In this document: positions 15,159 through 23,296 of the stretch, one piece after another
Position numbering within the stretch: position 1 is the first letter of the stretch
Layout of the letters: every line of letters starts with the position of its first letter
Assembly: GCA_021781995.1 (NCBI GenBank)
Contig: JAJXVT010000013.1
Coordinates: 1-33,389, forward strand
From: a bacterium
Lineage (GTDB): Bacteria > Chlamydiota > Chlamydiia > Chlamydiales > SM23-39
Reading direction: 5' to 3'
Length of the DNA: 33,389 nucleotides
Position numbers and translations under genes: made by a program
The notes under the pieces: generated by a model
Database searches by the model: none
What the model saw: the letters and a program-made list of their open reading frames with translations, nothing else
What the model was told of the DNA's origin: nothing

Positions 15159-16199
15159 TTACATATAGACGATTTTGTAGAAGAGAAGATAAGCTAAAGA
15201 GGCGATGGCGGCGGATCCGGGTAATGTAATTGCCATAGCCGACAGGATCTTTGCCGGGACGGCCCAGTCAACGGCTCTGGAGGATTTTGACGCGCCGACT
15301 CCTGTAATACTTCCTGCTATCATGTGTGTAGAGCTGATCGGCATTCCAAGAAGACTTGCCGAGAGAATGACAAGAGAAGCTGAAGTTTCAGCTGCAAAAC
15401 CTTGCAGAGGATCAATTTTGGTAATGGAAAAGGCCATAGTCCGGATGATGCGCAGCCCCCCGGAGGCAGTCCCTAGTCCCATAGCCAGGGCGCAGGCGAA
15501 AATTACCCACAAGGGGATTTCGGGTGCGTTCAATAGATTTGCGCTAAATAGCCCTAATGTAATAATGCCCATGCTTTTTTGAGCATCGTTGAGGCCGTGC
15601 GCAAGAGCGATGAGGCACGAAGAGCCTATTTGCAGTCGACTGAAAAGCGGGGAAGCGTGTCGTTTTGCCGAAACCCATCGGCGCAGTCCGCGCATCAAGA
15701 GATATCCAATACCGCACCCGAAAAGAGGCGAGAGGATCATAGGAATTAGCACTTTATATGCCAGAGAATGCCATAAAACGGTTTGTGGTCCGGTATGGGT
15801 AATGGCTGCGCCGAGCAAGCCTCCGATTAGAGCGTAAGAAGAGCTGCTGGGCAATCCGAAATACCATGTGGCCAGGTTCCAAGCGATAGCCCCGGCAATA
15901 GCTGATAAAACTACGGCTTGAGACGCGCTTTCGGCGCTGACTACACCCGACGCTACGGTTTGGGCAACACCGCTAATTTGGGTCGCTCCAAGAAAATTGA
16001 GAATAGCTGCCATGGAAATTGCCGCTAAAGGGGTTAACACGCGCGTGGCAATCACGGTTGATACTACATTTGCAGCATCGTGAAAGCCGTTGGTGTAGTC
16101 GAAAAGCAGCCCCAGAAGGACTATGAGCAATACCAATTCCACATTTTCAATATATCCATGCGATAATTTCTTTTCACCAATTTGCTTTTCGAGTACCAT
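15159..16199 (-). CDS. PiT-family inorganic phosphate permease
   Basis: An inner-membrane phosphate:cation symporter of the PiT family, about 346 residues with roughly ten hydrophobic segments. Both halves carry the family signature: DYTNGFHDAANVVSTVIATR near the N-terminus and LAHGLNDAQKSMGIITLGL in the second half. SSSYALIGGLLGAAI and SSTHMIAGSITGVGASK are the other paired motifs. ATG 16199 is given as start, but the conserved family N-terminus fits GTG 16142 (VELVLLIVLLG). With ATG 16199 only 23 bases separate it from the divergent cyclophilin start; with the GTG the gap is 80 bases. TGTAAG/CTTACA (15149-15163) forms a small hairpin at the stop codon. No phoU-like accessory gene is adjacent. 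Confidence 0.88.
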   Translation of the reverse strand: MVLEKQIGEKKLSHGYIENVELVLLIVLLGLLFDYTNGFHDAANVVSTVIATRVLTPLAAISMAAILNFLGATQISGVAQTVASGVVSAESASQAVVLSAIAGAIAWNLATWYFGLPSSSSYALIGGLLGAAITHTGPQTVLWHSLAYKVLIPMILSPLFGCGIGYLLMRGLRRWVSAKRHASPLFSRLQIGSSCLIALAHGLNDAQKSMGIITLGLFSANLLNAPEIPLWVIFACALAMGLGTASGGLRIIRTMAFSITKIDPLQGFAAETSASLVILSASLLGMPISSTHMIAGSITGVGASKSSRAVDWAVPAKILSAMAITLPGSAAIASLAYLLFYKIVYM

Positions 16200-16222
16200 C
16201 GACGTTTTTGATAGGAGGCCCC

Positions 16223-16780
16223 ATGAAAAAATTATTCGCGCTTTTAGCCTCAATATTGTGCGTAACCCAAGCAATGTCAGAGGAGAATGAAGTGTCAAAT
16301 CAACCCAAACAAACAGTCGTTGTATTCGAAACTAATCAAGGCGTTATAGAATTGGCGCTAATGCCGGAAATAGCGCCAAAAACTTGTGAAAACTTTGTTG
16401 GCTTGGTCAATAAAGGATATTATGATGGAATTTCGTTTCACCGCGTAATCAAAGGCTTTATGCTGCAAGGCGGCGATCCGACAGGAACTGGAGCCGGGGG
16501 CAATTCGCTGTGGGGAGGGACTTTTGAAGATGAGTGCCGACCGCAAGTGAAATTTGATCGTGCAGGCCTTCTTGCGATGGCCAACCGAGGACCCAATACC
16601 AACGGCAGCCAATTTTTCATTACAACCGTGCCAACGCCATGGCTTAATATGCGCCATACTATTTTCGGCGAAGTAACCGTGGGTATGAATGTTGTGAAAA
16701 AAATTGAAGCTTGCCCGACAAATTCACGGGATTGTCCGGTGGAAGCTGTGAAGATTTTAAAGGCTTACGTCAAGCAGTGA
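16223..16780 (+). CDS. Exported cyclophilin-type peptidyl-prolyl cis-trans isomerase
   Basis: A 185-residue protein. Residues 1-18 form a signal peptide (KKLFALLASILCVTQAMS), placing the enzyme in the periplasm. There it would speed proline isomerisation during folding of exported proteins. The cyclophilin core is complete. FHRVIKGFMLQGGDPTGTG contains the catalytic Arg, MANRGPNTNGSQFFIT carries the Gln/Phe pocket, and PWLNMRHTIFGEV supplies the active-site Trp and His. The short length is typical of bacterial PpiA. ATG 16223 is preceded by AGGAGG at 16213-16218, a strong ribosome binding site; the upstream in-frame TTG at 16208 is rejected. The next gene starts eight bases after the stop. 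Confidence 0.92.
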   Translation: MKKLFALLASILCVTQAMSEENEVSNQPKQTVVVFETNQGVIELALMPEIAPKTCENFVGLVNKGYYDGISFHRVIKGFMLQGGDPTGTGAGGNSLWGGTFEDECRPQVKFDRAGLLAMANRGPNTNGSQFFITTVPTPWLNMRHTIFGEVTVGMNVVKKIEACPTNSRDCPVEAVKILKAYVKQ

Positions 16781-16787
16781 GGATCTC

Positions 16788-17186
16788 ATGGAAATGACAA
16801 GTGTCGATGGTTATTCAGTGATTTTAGCAGCAGTGCTCTACATGGTGATTCACACGGTGTGGTTTTCAAAATCTCTGTTTGGCCCAATTTGGATTCGATA
16901 TGTCGGCTCATCTGAGGCTGATTCCAAAGTAGATGCAGCTCAAATGGCCTGGGGAACCCTCAATGCTGTCGTCATCGCTTACTTTTTGGCGTTCTTTGAG
17001 GGCTGTTTGGGCGTGACAACTGTTTCAGATGGTATGTTTGTCGCATTTTGTTTCTGGTTGGGCTTTGTCGCTACAACACAGATCAATGCTGTGATCTGGC
17101 GAAAAAGTCCATGGCCTGCTTTTTTTATCAATACGGGAGTAAAACTCGTGTCGTATCTCGTCATGGGCGGAATTCTCGGAGCTTAA
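16788..17186 (+). CDS. DUF1761-like small membrane protein
   Basis: A 132-residue protein with about four hydrophobic segments: residues 9-24, 52-70, 77-97 and 108-130. The layout matches the DUF1761 family. It has an N-terminal YSVILAAVLYMVIHTVWFS with the WFS/W-Y-S motif and FGPIW. A C-terminal WLGFVATTQINAVIW and the WPAFFINTG pattern follow. Function unknown in the family. It starts eight bases after the cyclophilin gene and ends five bases before the next, so the three probably form an operon. Confidence 0.7.
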   Translation: MEMTSVDGYSVILAAVLYMVIHTVWFSKSLFGPIWIRYVGSSEADSKVDAAQMAWGTLNAVVIAYFLAFFEGCLGVTTVSDGMFVAFCFWLGFVATTQINAVIWRKSPWPAFFINTGVKLVSYLVMGGILGA

Positions 17187-17190
17187 TGCA

Positions 17191-18489
17191 ATGAATACAA
17201 AGCCCTCGCTATCTATGAAAAGAGTGTTGATTGTCACTTCGTCTGGAGGGGGGGGGCTTTTGCAAGCTGCCAATGCTAAAGAACAAGAAATTTTATCCCA
17301 ATATCCAAGCGCTGTAGTGATGCAGCGCGATGTTATGAAAGATTGGATATGGAAATGGATAGGACGTGGGTGTGTTTTGATTTACAATTCCGCTCAAAGA
17401 AGGGGAAGTGTTGCGATTCAAAGAGCCTGCGCATGGGCTGCTCCTGCTAGCGATTTGATTTTTTGGCCATTTGTTTTTGTTTATGCTGTGAAAACTCTTT
17501 TTCAAAATGAAGTCGATCGCGTCTTAGATACTCAAGTGTTAGGTACCTCGGCATTGATTAAAGCCATTCGAATTTATAACAAATTTAGTGGGAAAAATAT
17601 TTTCTTGGAAAAAATTCTAGTCGATATGCCGACTCCTCAAGCGACTCATTTTTTTGCGCCAATTAAAAAACTGTCTTCCGCTGATCGAGATTACATCCGT
17701 CTTGTAACCATCCCTCCGATCCTAGATAAGGGAGAAACCGAAGTTTCGTTTTGGAAAAGACATTGCGATCTGGATTCAAAATCTATTCAATATGAAGATT
17801 ATTATGTCCGTCAAACATTTCGCAAATTTAAAGGCCGGAAGCGAGATGCTGTCACCGTCATTCCCATCGCTTATAAAAGCCAAGAAGAACTAACACTGCT
17901 TTTAAATTCCGTTCAACGAGGATCCTCGCATTATAGAATTCAATCTAACTCAATTGAATTTACACTCGATGCTGCACAAAAAGTGGTCGCTATTTTGCTC
18001 GGATCTCAACCAGCTGAACAATCTTCATTGCGTTATGTACGAAATTGGATTGAATGGGCAAAGCTCAATCGCAACGTGGCAATATCGCTTTTTGTGTTTT
18101 GCGCCAATCATCGTCCTTTTACGACATCGCTTTTGCAAAAGGTGTCTCAATTAGTATCAGAAATAGTCGATTATCCTTCGCAACTTACAGTGATTCCAGT
18201 TTCGTTTCAGAATGAACAAGTGATAGCTCCTTTATTTCACCGCTGCGATATTACTTGTACACGTTCCGGAGGCCAAACTGCGATGGAGGTAATGTGTGTG
18301 GGAACTGGCAATATTTGGATTCATTCAGAGGCTCTTAGAAAAGAGGCGCCGCTTACTAACCGAGATCTTTTAGCGGGCATTCCAGGTTGGGAATCAGCAA
18401 ATGCTGCATATATGCAACAAGCGGTAGGGGCAAAAATTGTTACGCCTGAAACGTTTTGTGAATTTGCGACAGCTTCATTGCTTAATTAA
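17191..18489 (+). CDS. GT-B glycosyltransferase-like protein (MGDG synthase/MurG-like)
   Basis: A 432-residue protein. The N-terminal VLIVTSSGGGGLLQAANA resembles the first strand and glycine loop of GT28-type enzymes such as MurG and diacylglycerol glycosyltransferases. There the loop is usually GGGH; here the His position is Gly. The C-terminal ITCTRSGGQTAMEVM matches the donor-binding SGGxTxxE motif of the same group. The central part (residues 130-330) has no motif I recognise and is longer than in MurG. No signal peptide is seen. If active it would transfer a sugar from a nucleotide donor to a lipid or another acceptor. GGAG at 17178-17181 serves ATG 17191. The 3' end overlaps the convergent gene by 15 bases. 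Family assignment is tentative. Confidence 0.5.
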   Translation: MNTKPSLSMKRVLIVTSSGGGGLLQAANAKEQEILSQYPSAVVMQRDVMKDWIWKWIGRGCVLIYNSAQRRGSVAIQRACAWAAPASDLIFWPFVFVYAVKTLFQNEVDRVLDTQVLGTSALIKAIRIYNKFSGKNIFLEKILVDMPTPQATHFFAPIKKLSSADRDYIRLVTIPPILDKGETEVSFWKRHCDLDSKSIQYEDYYVRQTFRKFKGRKRDAVTVIPIAYKSQEELTLLLNSVQRGSSHYRIQSNSIEFTLDAAQKVVAILLGSQPAEQSSLRYVRNWIEWAKLNRNVAISLFVFCANHRPFTTSLLQKVSQLVSEIVDYPSQLTVIPVSFQNEQVIAPLFHRCDITCTRSGGQTAMEVMCVGTGNIWIHSEALRKEAPLTNRDLLAGIPGWESANAAYMQQAVGAKIVTPETFCEFATASLLN

Positions 18490-18978
18490 ATAACGTACTA
18501 AATTCTCCCAATCTCGGCTGCGAAAGAAATGGTTTACTGCTTCTACCGGAATATTAACTTCTGTGGCAAAATCTTCTGCATATTGTTGAAGACGACCTTT
18601 ATCAGCTTCTCGGCTCAAACGCGGTGTGAGTCCATCCATGAAACTCGATCTCTTAAAATAATCGCTGAAAATATCGTACATTCGATCTTTCAATCGAGGG
18701 GAGGTGAAGATAGTCGATAAAAATTTTAGCGGATGCACGTGATTAATGGAAACGCCCAATTGATCTAAGTGGCTTTTTTTGAGAAGAAGTGAAAATTTTC
18801 CATGATCCGCAACTGTTATCACAATTTCATGGATAGTCGCTTTATCTTGATCAGTACAAGTTAGTTGATGATAAGGAGCATCGATCTGTTCCTTTTCGAT
18901 TGGAAATTTAACAATTCCAGCGATTGGCGTTCGCGAAAATGTATAAATATAGGCAGGCGGCGGCGGAACTTCGTACAT
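18475..18978 (-). CDS. Conserved-looking protein of unknown function
   Basis: A 167-residue soluble protein without signal peptide or membrane segment, starting MYEVPPPPAYIYTF. The middle contains HEIVITVADHGKFSLLLKKS and the C-terminal half is helical and charged (SREADKGRLQQYAEDFATEV, HFFRSRDWENLVRYL). I do not recognise the family. A strong AAGGAG six bases before ATG 18978 supports it as a real gene. It diverges from the kinase-like operon across 93 bases and converges with the glycosyltransferase-like gene, overlapping it by 15 bases. Confidence 0.7.
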   Translation of the reverse strand: MYEVPPPPAYIYTFSRTPIAGIVKFPIEKEQIDAPYHQLTCTDQDKATIHEIVITVADHGKFSLLLKKSHLDQLGVSINHVHPLKFLSTIFTSPRLKDRMYDIFSDYFKRSSFMDGLTPRLSREADKGRLQQYAEDFATEVNIPVEAVNHFFRSRDWENLVRYLIKQ

Positions 18979-19071
18979 GATATACTCCTTCTGAGTTCAG
19001 TTTACTGGCAGTGAATTTTTCAATACAGAAAGAAATCGCTTATGATGTAAAATTCTGCGCAAGAGGTTCGA

Positions 19072-19935
19072 GTGCGAAAACTAGCAGTTTTTTTTGCGGT
19101 GATTTTGTTGTGCTGCACCGTTGGTAAAGTATGGCACGTCGCTAAGGATGGATTTAGCCTAAATCGCATTTCTATTTGGAAAAATGGCATCGTTAGTCAT
19201 CTGGATCCAAAAACTCAATTGGCTCTGGATCAGCCATTTTATTATTTAGGCCGCGGCCACCAATGTTATGCATTTGGAAGCTTAGACAATCGTTATGTGA
19301 TTAAAATTCCACGAACTGATCGCTACAGAATTCCATTTTGGCTACAAGCTTTGCCGTTTAGATCTCATCGAGCATTGATCCGCAAAGATCTCGCTCATAG
19401 GGAAAGTTTTTTACTAGAAAGTTTTCGCATTTCTTTTGAAGAATTACAAAATCAAACAGCGCTGCTAGCAATACATCTGGGCGAAACGCCAGATGACGGG
19501 ACTAAGCTCGAACTGGTTGATCGTTTAGGTAGAAAACACAAATTATCTTTACATAATACAGCCTTTGTTTTGCAGCGCAAAACTTCCATTTTAATGGACC
19601 AATTTCAACAGGCTCTTGCAGCGCATGATCGCGATGGCGCTAGCAAAATGCTAGATTCTTTTACCGAAATTGTTGCAGATCGAGCTAGAAAAGGAATTTT
19701 GAATAAAGATCCATCGTTTTTACGCAATTTTGGATTTGACGGAAATCAAGCGTTTCAAATTGATATAGGCAGCTTTTATAGACGTGATGATGTGGCTGGA
19801 ATATTTGCTTATGAAAAATCCATTAGAGAAACCATGCATCCTGTAAGGCAGTGGCTTGCAGAATTAGATAGAGAAATGTTGAATCGCTTCGATGAAAAGT
19901 TATCGAAAGTTTATCTGGAAGGACCACGATCATGA
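19072..19935 (+). CDS. Membrane-anchored kinase-like protein, paralogue 1 of 4
   Basis: 287 residues. Residues 3-19 form a single hydrophobic anchor. The rest has features of a protein-kinase-like phosphotransferase. YLGRGHQCYAFGS resembles a glycine loop, YVIKIPR gives a candidate ATP-binding Lys78, and NKDPSFLRNFGF resembles a catalytic loop (Asp213, Asn219). FQIDIGS supplies a DFG-like Asp231. Between them lies a family-specific segment (LVDRLGRKHKLSL..FVLQRK). Which side of the membrane it faces is unclear; a cleaved signal peptide is an alternative to an anchor. GTG 19072 follows AGAGG. TATGAT at 19041-19046 is a possible -10 without a good -35. The gene overlaps the next by ATGA. Substrate unknown; assignment rests on motifs and on conservation in all four paralogues. 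Confidence 0.65.
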   Translation: MRKLAVFFAVILLCCTVGKVWHVAKDGFSLNRISIWKNGIVSHLDPKTQLALDQPFYYLGRGHQCYAFGSLDNRYVIKIPRTDRYRIPFWLQALPFRSHRALIRKDLAHRESFLLESFRISFEELQNQTALLAIHLGETPDDGTKLELVDRLGRKHKLSLHNTAFVLQRKTSILMDQFQQALAAHDRDGASKMLDSFTEIVADRARKGILNKDPSFLRNFGFDGNQAFQIDIGSFYRRDDVAGIFAYEKSIRETMHPVRQWLAELDREMLNRFDEKLSKVYLEGPRS

Positions 19936-20708
19936 TCACTATGCGGGCTATTTTTGCCGCATTATTGTTGTTGTTATCTTTTCGTGTACCCAATATCTAT
20001 CGTCATTGGACAGATGGTTTTTCTCCCTCTAAAATTGTCTTGGATTACCCAGCATTAAGCTCTTGGAGTATTCCGATAGAACCGATAGAACGAGAAAAAA
20101 TTGAAACTATTTTAAACCAACCGTTTTTTTATTTAAGTAAAGGAAGGCAGTTTTTTGTTTTTGAAAGCAAAGATGGCTTGTATGTACTTAAGATATTTCG
20201 TCATGATGCGTACAAATTTAGTAAATGGAAAAAGCAAAAAACTTTAGAAGAGAGATTATCTCGCATATTTAAATCTGCTTTGTTGAGTTATACTAAGCTT
20301 TTTAAAGAAACTGGTTTGGTTTGGATTAGCTTGAACCCTATATCCAGTGATCGAGTGTTACAACTGCAGGATAAAATTGGAAGATGGCATGCTATCGCTG
20401 CTCGTTCATGTAGGTTCGTCTTACAAAAAAAAGCGCTTCCTTTCGAGATCGCGTTGCGAAATGCACATGAACATGATCGCGCCCGTTTTGATCGTATGGT
20501 GCAGTCATTTCAACAACTACTAAGCTCTTTAAATGAAAAAGATATTGTGAATCGAGATCCAAAACTGCGAGGTAATTTTGGATTTGTGGGTGAAACCGCG
20601 ATTCAATTAGATATTGGCAGCGTAGAAGAAATTCAAGGGGCACCGTTGCATTCTATGGCTTATTTTCAACAACAGTTTGATTCGTGGCTTAACAGGGAGT
20701 GCCAATGA
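19932..20708 (+). CDS. Membrane-anchored kinase-like protein, paralogue 2 of 4
   Basis: 258 residues. The N-terminal hydrophobic segment (about residues 5-20) is followed by HWTDGFSPSKI, the same start as its neighbours. Kinase-like features are FFYLSKGRQFFVFES, YVLKIFR (Lys87), NRDPKLRGNFGF (Asp209, Asn215) and IQLDIGS (Asp227). ATG 19932 overlaps the upstream stop as ATGA; an ATG at 19941 is possible. It ends in ATGA shared with paralogue 3, so translation is probably coupled. It is the shortest of the four, ending soon after the DIG motif with a short helical tail. Confidence 0.65.
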   Translation: MITMRAIFAALLLLLSFRVPNIYRHWTDGFSPSKIVLDYPALSSWSIPIEPIEREKIETILNQPFFYLSKGRQFFVFESKDGLYVLKIFRHDAYKFSKWKKQKTLEERLSRIFKSALLSYTKLFKETGLVWISLNPISSDRVLQLQDKIGRWHAIAARSCRFVLQKKALPFEIALRNAHEHDRARFDRMVQSFQQLLSSLNEKDIVNRDPKLRGNFGFVGETAIQLDIGSVEEIQGAPLHSMAYFQQQFDSWLNRECQ

Positions 20709-21574
20709 TTCGGCGAGTGAGTGTATTTCTGGTATTAATTATTGCAGTTTTTTTATTTCCTCTTGCAGCTAAGCGGGCCACGCACGGTTTTCGATTGGGA
20801 AAGCTCTCTTTAGATGTGTATTCCAATCCCGGATGGGAAACTAAGGCGGCTACGCAAGAGCAGTTGAAAATTATGCGGGAAATTTTTGCAAAACCTCTTC
20901 GGTATCTCGACCGAGGGGCTCAATCATTTGTGTTTAGTTCAGAAGACAGTAAGTTTGTGGTAAAACTATTTCGATGCGCTCCCTCAGTACATCCATTTCG
21001 AAATTGGGTCCGCTCAATGATTTTGGGTAAATCTCAAAAACTCGATTGCGCGCAAAAAAATGATGCGTTTTTTTCTGCTTATAAATTGGCTTTTGAGCAA
21101 GGCAGCGACCTGACTGGCTTGTTTTATGTTCATCTCAACCAGACAGATCAATTACTTCCTGAAGCTGTTTTTATAGATGCAGTCGGTAGAAAACATGCTC
21201 TTGATATGAATCGTTACCGTTTTGCTATTCAATATCGCGGTCATTCTTTGCGTGAAACTTTTGCAAAAGTGGCCTATGACAATGTAAAATGCGAACGGTT
21301 GATTGATTCGTTGATATCTTTGCTCTATGACCGAATTGGGCGCAACATTCGCAATACGGATAAAAAAGTTGCAGCAAATTTTGGATTTATAGGAGATCAA
21401 GCAGTCGAATGGGACTGTGGAAACTATAAATATGATAAGGAACTTTGCAATGCTGATCTTCAGCAGATGGAGGCAGAAAATTTTCTGTTGCCACTTCGTC
21501 GTTTTATTGGTCAAGTGGCTCCTGAATGCCTTCCTTATTATGATCAAAAATTGAACGAGAGATTGCCTCGATGA
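20705..21574 (+). CDS. Membrane-anchored kinase-like protein, paralogue 3 of 4
   Basis: 289 residues. ATG 20705 is chosen because AGGGAG lies five bases upstream and the codon overlaps the previous stop (ATGA); a GTG at 20699 is in frame. The anchor is residues 4-22. Kinase-like features are YLDRGAQSFVFSSED, FVVKLFR (Lys87), RNTDKKVAANFGF (Asp219, Asn225) and VEWDCGN (Asp237, where the Ile of DIG is Cys). The spacing between these residues matches the other paralogues exactly. The C-terminal tail (PLRRFIGQVAPECLPYYDQK) resembles that of paralogues 1 and 4. It ends with an ATGA overlap. Confidence 0.65.
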   Translation: MIRRVSVFLVLIIAVFLFPLAAKRATHGFRLGKLSLDVYSNPGWETKAATQEQLKIMREIFAKPLRYLDRGAQSFVFSSEDSKFVVKLFRCAPSVHPFRNWVRSMILGKSQKLDCAQKNDAFFSAYKLAFEQGSDLTGLFYVHLNQTDQLLPEAVFIDAVGRKHALDMNRYRFAIQYRGHSLRETFAKVAYDNVKCERLIDSLISLLYDRIGRNIRNTDKKVAANFGFIGDQAVEWDCGNYKYDKELCNADLQQMEAENFLLPLRRFIGQVAPECLPYYDQKLNERLPR

Positions 21575-22359
21575 AGCATTTGAAAGCATGGATGTTGCTT
21601 TTCTGTGCTGCAGCAGCTGTTTATTATTGGAGCACCGACGGTTTTTATCTCGCGCGCATAAAAGTTCCTCTTTTAGAGAGCATCGATCCCCTTGCTGCTG
21701 ACGTATTAATACCAAACTCATTTCACTATTTGGGAAAAGGTCATCAAACTTTTGTGTTTGAATCCGGAAATATTGTTCTTAAGTTATTTGATGCCAATCA
21801 TTTAAAGGAGCCTTGGAGAGAGTCGAAAAAGGCTTGGTGGAGAGAAAGAATACGCATTTATCCGGAAAGCTATCCATTAGCATATAGGTTATTACAAAAA
21901 CAAACAGGGGTCTTATTGGTTCATTTGGGAAAATCTGATCGCATATTTCCTACTATTGAACTGGTAGATAAGATAGGTAGGCGATTTCAACTCGATTTGA
22001 ACAGTGTCCCGTTTGTGCTGCAAACAAAAGGAAAGAATTCTTTTTATCAGTCATTAAAAACAGCCGCTCCTCAGGATCGCAAACAGTTAATCGATGCATA
22101 TTTAGCATTTCAACAACAAAGAATCGAGCTATGCATAGCAGATCACGATCGCGATATTGAACATAACTACTGCTGGGACGGAAAAATTTTACAATATATC
22201 GATCCAGCTCGTTGTTTTTTTGAACCTTCGTTAAAGGAAGATGCCAGACGTAAAAAAGAGTGGTGGAAAGCGACTCATCGATTGCGAATGTGGTTGGATC
22301 GTTACCATCCTGAAGAACTTGTATTTTTTGATGAGGAATATGGACGCAGAGCTAGTTGA
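21571..22359 (+). CDS. Membrane-anchored kinase-like protein, paralogue 4 of 4 (most divergent)
   Basis: 262 residues with an N-terminal hydrophobic segment (residues 7-19) followed by STDGFYLARI. YLGKGHQTFVFES and NIVLKLFD (Lys71) are kept. The catalytic-loop equivalent is ADHDRDIEHNY (Asp193, Asn199), and the metal-binding Asp211 sits in YIDPARC, so the glycine of DFG/DIG is lost to Pro. It is therefore the copy most likely to have changed activity. ATG 21571 overlaps the upstream TGA. Its 3' end overlaps the hydrolase gene by 20 bases. Confidence 0.6.
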   Translation: MKHLKAWMLLFCAAAAVYYWSTDGFYLARIKVPLLESIDPLAADVLIPNSFHYLGKGHQTFVFESGNIVLKLFDANHLKEPWRESKKAWWRERIRIYPESYPLAYRLLQKQTGVLLVHLGKSDRIFPTIELVDKIGRRFQLDLNSVPFVLQTKGKNSFYQSLKTAAPQDRKQLIDAYLAFQQQRIELCIADHDRDIEHNYCWDGKILQYIDPARCFFEPSLKEDARRKKEWWKATHRLRMWLDRYHPEELVFFDEEYGRRAS

Positions 22360-23296
22360 AGAAGCGAAAGAAAAGGTAGCAGCTATGTCGAAATTAACTT
22401 TGATATTGTTGGTAGGAGCTGTGGCTTCAGCGGGAGTGGCAGTGGTACTGCACTCTTGGATACACGATGTCGCAGACGTTTTGCATGTCATAGCATTATC
22501 GTTGGGTTCTTTGGCCTTGTTGCGAATGCTCAATAGCATTTCTCTCATCTTACCCAGTCCTATAGCGCGCGCAGTTCATTGGGTCCATGCGATTGTTTTT
22601 GAAGTAATTACATTGATCTGTGTAGTTGTTTTGCGCCTTTATTCCTATCTCTATTCGTTTGAAAAGCCAGACGGATTATGCAATGGCGCACCGATACTTT
22701 TGGTGCACGGGTATATCAATACGGCATCGGTTTGGGTATACATAAAAAGACGGCTTGCTAAAGCAAAACTAGGCCCGATTTATACAGTTAATTTAAAAAA
22801 TCCGTTTGGTTCTATTCGAGAACATGCAGAAACAGTAGCTCAAAAAATGAATCAAATCCAAAAAGAAACGGGACGAAGCGATATTGCTATTATCGGCCAT
22901 TCGATGGGAGGATTGGTTGCTGCTTATTATAAAACTCATTTTGCTTCCGATGCATTATCTAAGTTGATTACCATTGCTTCGCCACTGAAAGGTACCTATA
23001 TGGCTTATTTTGGATTAGGGAAAAATAGCCGTGATATGCAGATAAATTCGCCTTTGATTTTAGAAATGCAGAAAAAATATATAGATATTGAAAATCTATA
23101 TAATATTGGAACTCAAACGGATGTGTTAATTGTTCCGTACACTTCTTCTTTGTGGAATCAAGATGTGAAGCGTCAGGTAGTATTTGAGGATTTAGGTCAC
23201 GCTTCTTTGTTGTTTTCTCCTCGAGTGGCTGCTGTATTGCAACTTTTTTTAACGAATCGTGACTTCATTTCCCTCGATGGTGATTTGAAGCCATAA
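22340..23296 (+). CDS. Membrane-anchored alpha/beta-hydrolase, lipase/esterase-like
   Basis: 318 residues from ATG 22340, which follows GAGGAA; the in-frame ATG at 22331 is an alternative. Three hydrophobic segments (about residues 18-37, 47-71 and 80-100) precede a lipase-type domain. ILLVHGY supplies the oxyanion motif, IIGHSMGGLVAAYY the nucleophile Ser188, and DLGHASLLFSP the catalytic His287. An Asp near 261 (TDVLIVP) is the probable acid. TIASPLKGT is typical of triacylglycerol lipases/acyltransferases. It is the fifth gene of the kinase-like operon. The last 48 bases overlap the convergent gene. Membrane lipid hydrolysis or acyl transfer is inferred from motifs only. Confidence 0.75.
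   Translation: MDAELVEEAKEKVAAMSKLTLILLVGAVASAGVAVVLHSWIHDVADVLHVIALSLGSLALLRMLNSISLILPSPIARAVHWVHAIVFEVITLICVVVLRLYSYLYSFEKPDGLCNGAPILLVHGYINTASVWVYIKRRLAKAKLGPIYTVNLKNPFGSIREHAETVAQKMNQIQKETGRSDIAIIGHSMGGLVAAYYKTHFASDALSKLITIASPLKGTYMAYFGLGKNSRDMQINSPLILEMQKKYIDIENLYNIGTQTDVLIVPYTSSLWNQDVKRQVVFEDLGHASLLFSPRVAAVLQLFLTNRDFISLDGDLKP

Noticed and set aside
15149..15163. TGTAAG/CTTACA hairpin as terminator of the phosphate permease
   Set aside because: The stem includes the stop codon, is short and AT-rich and is not followed by T residues on the minus strand.
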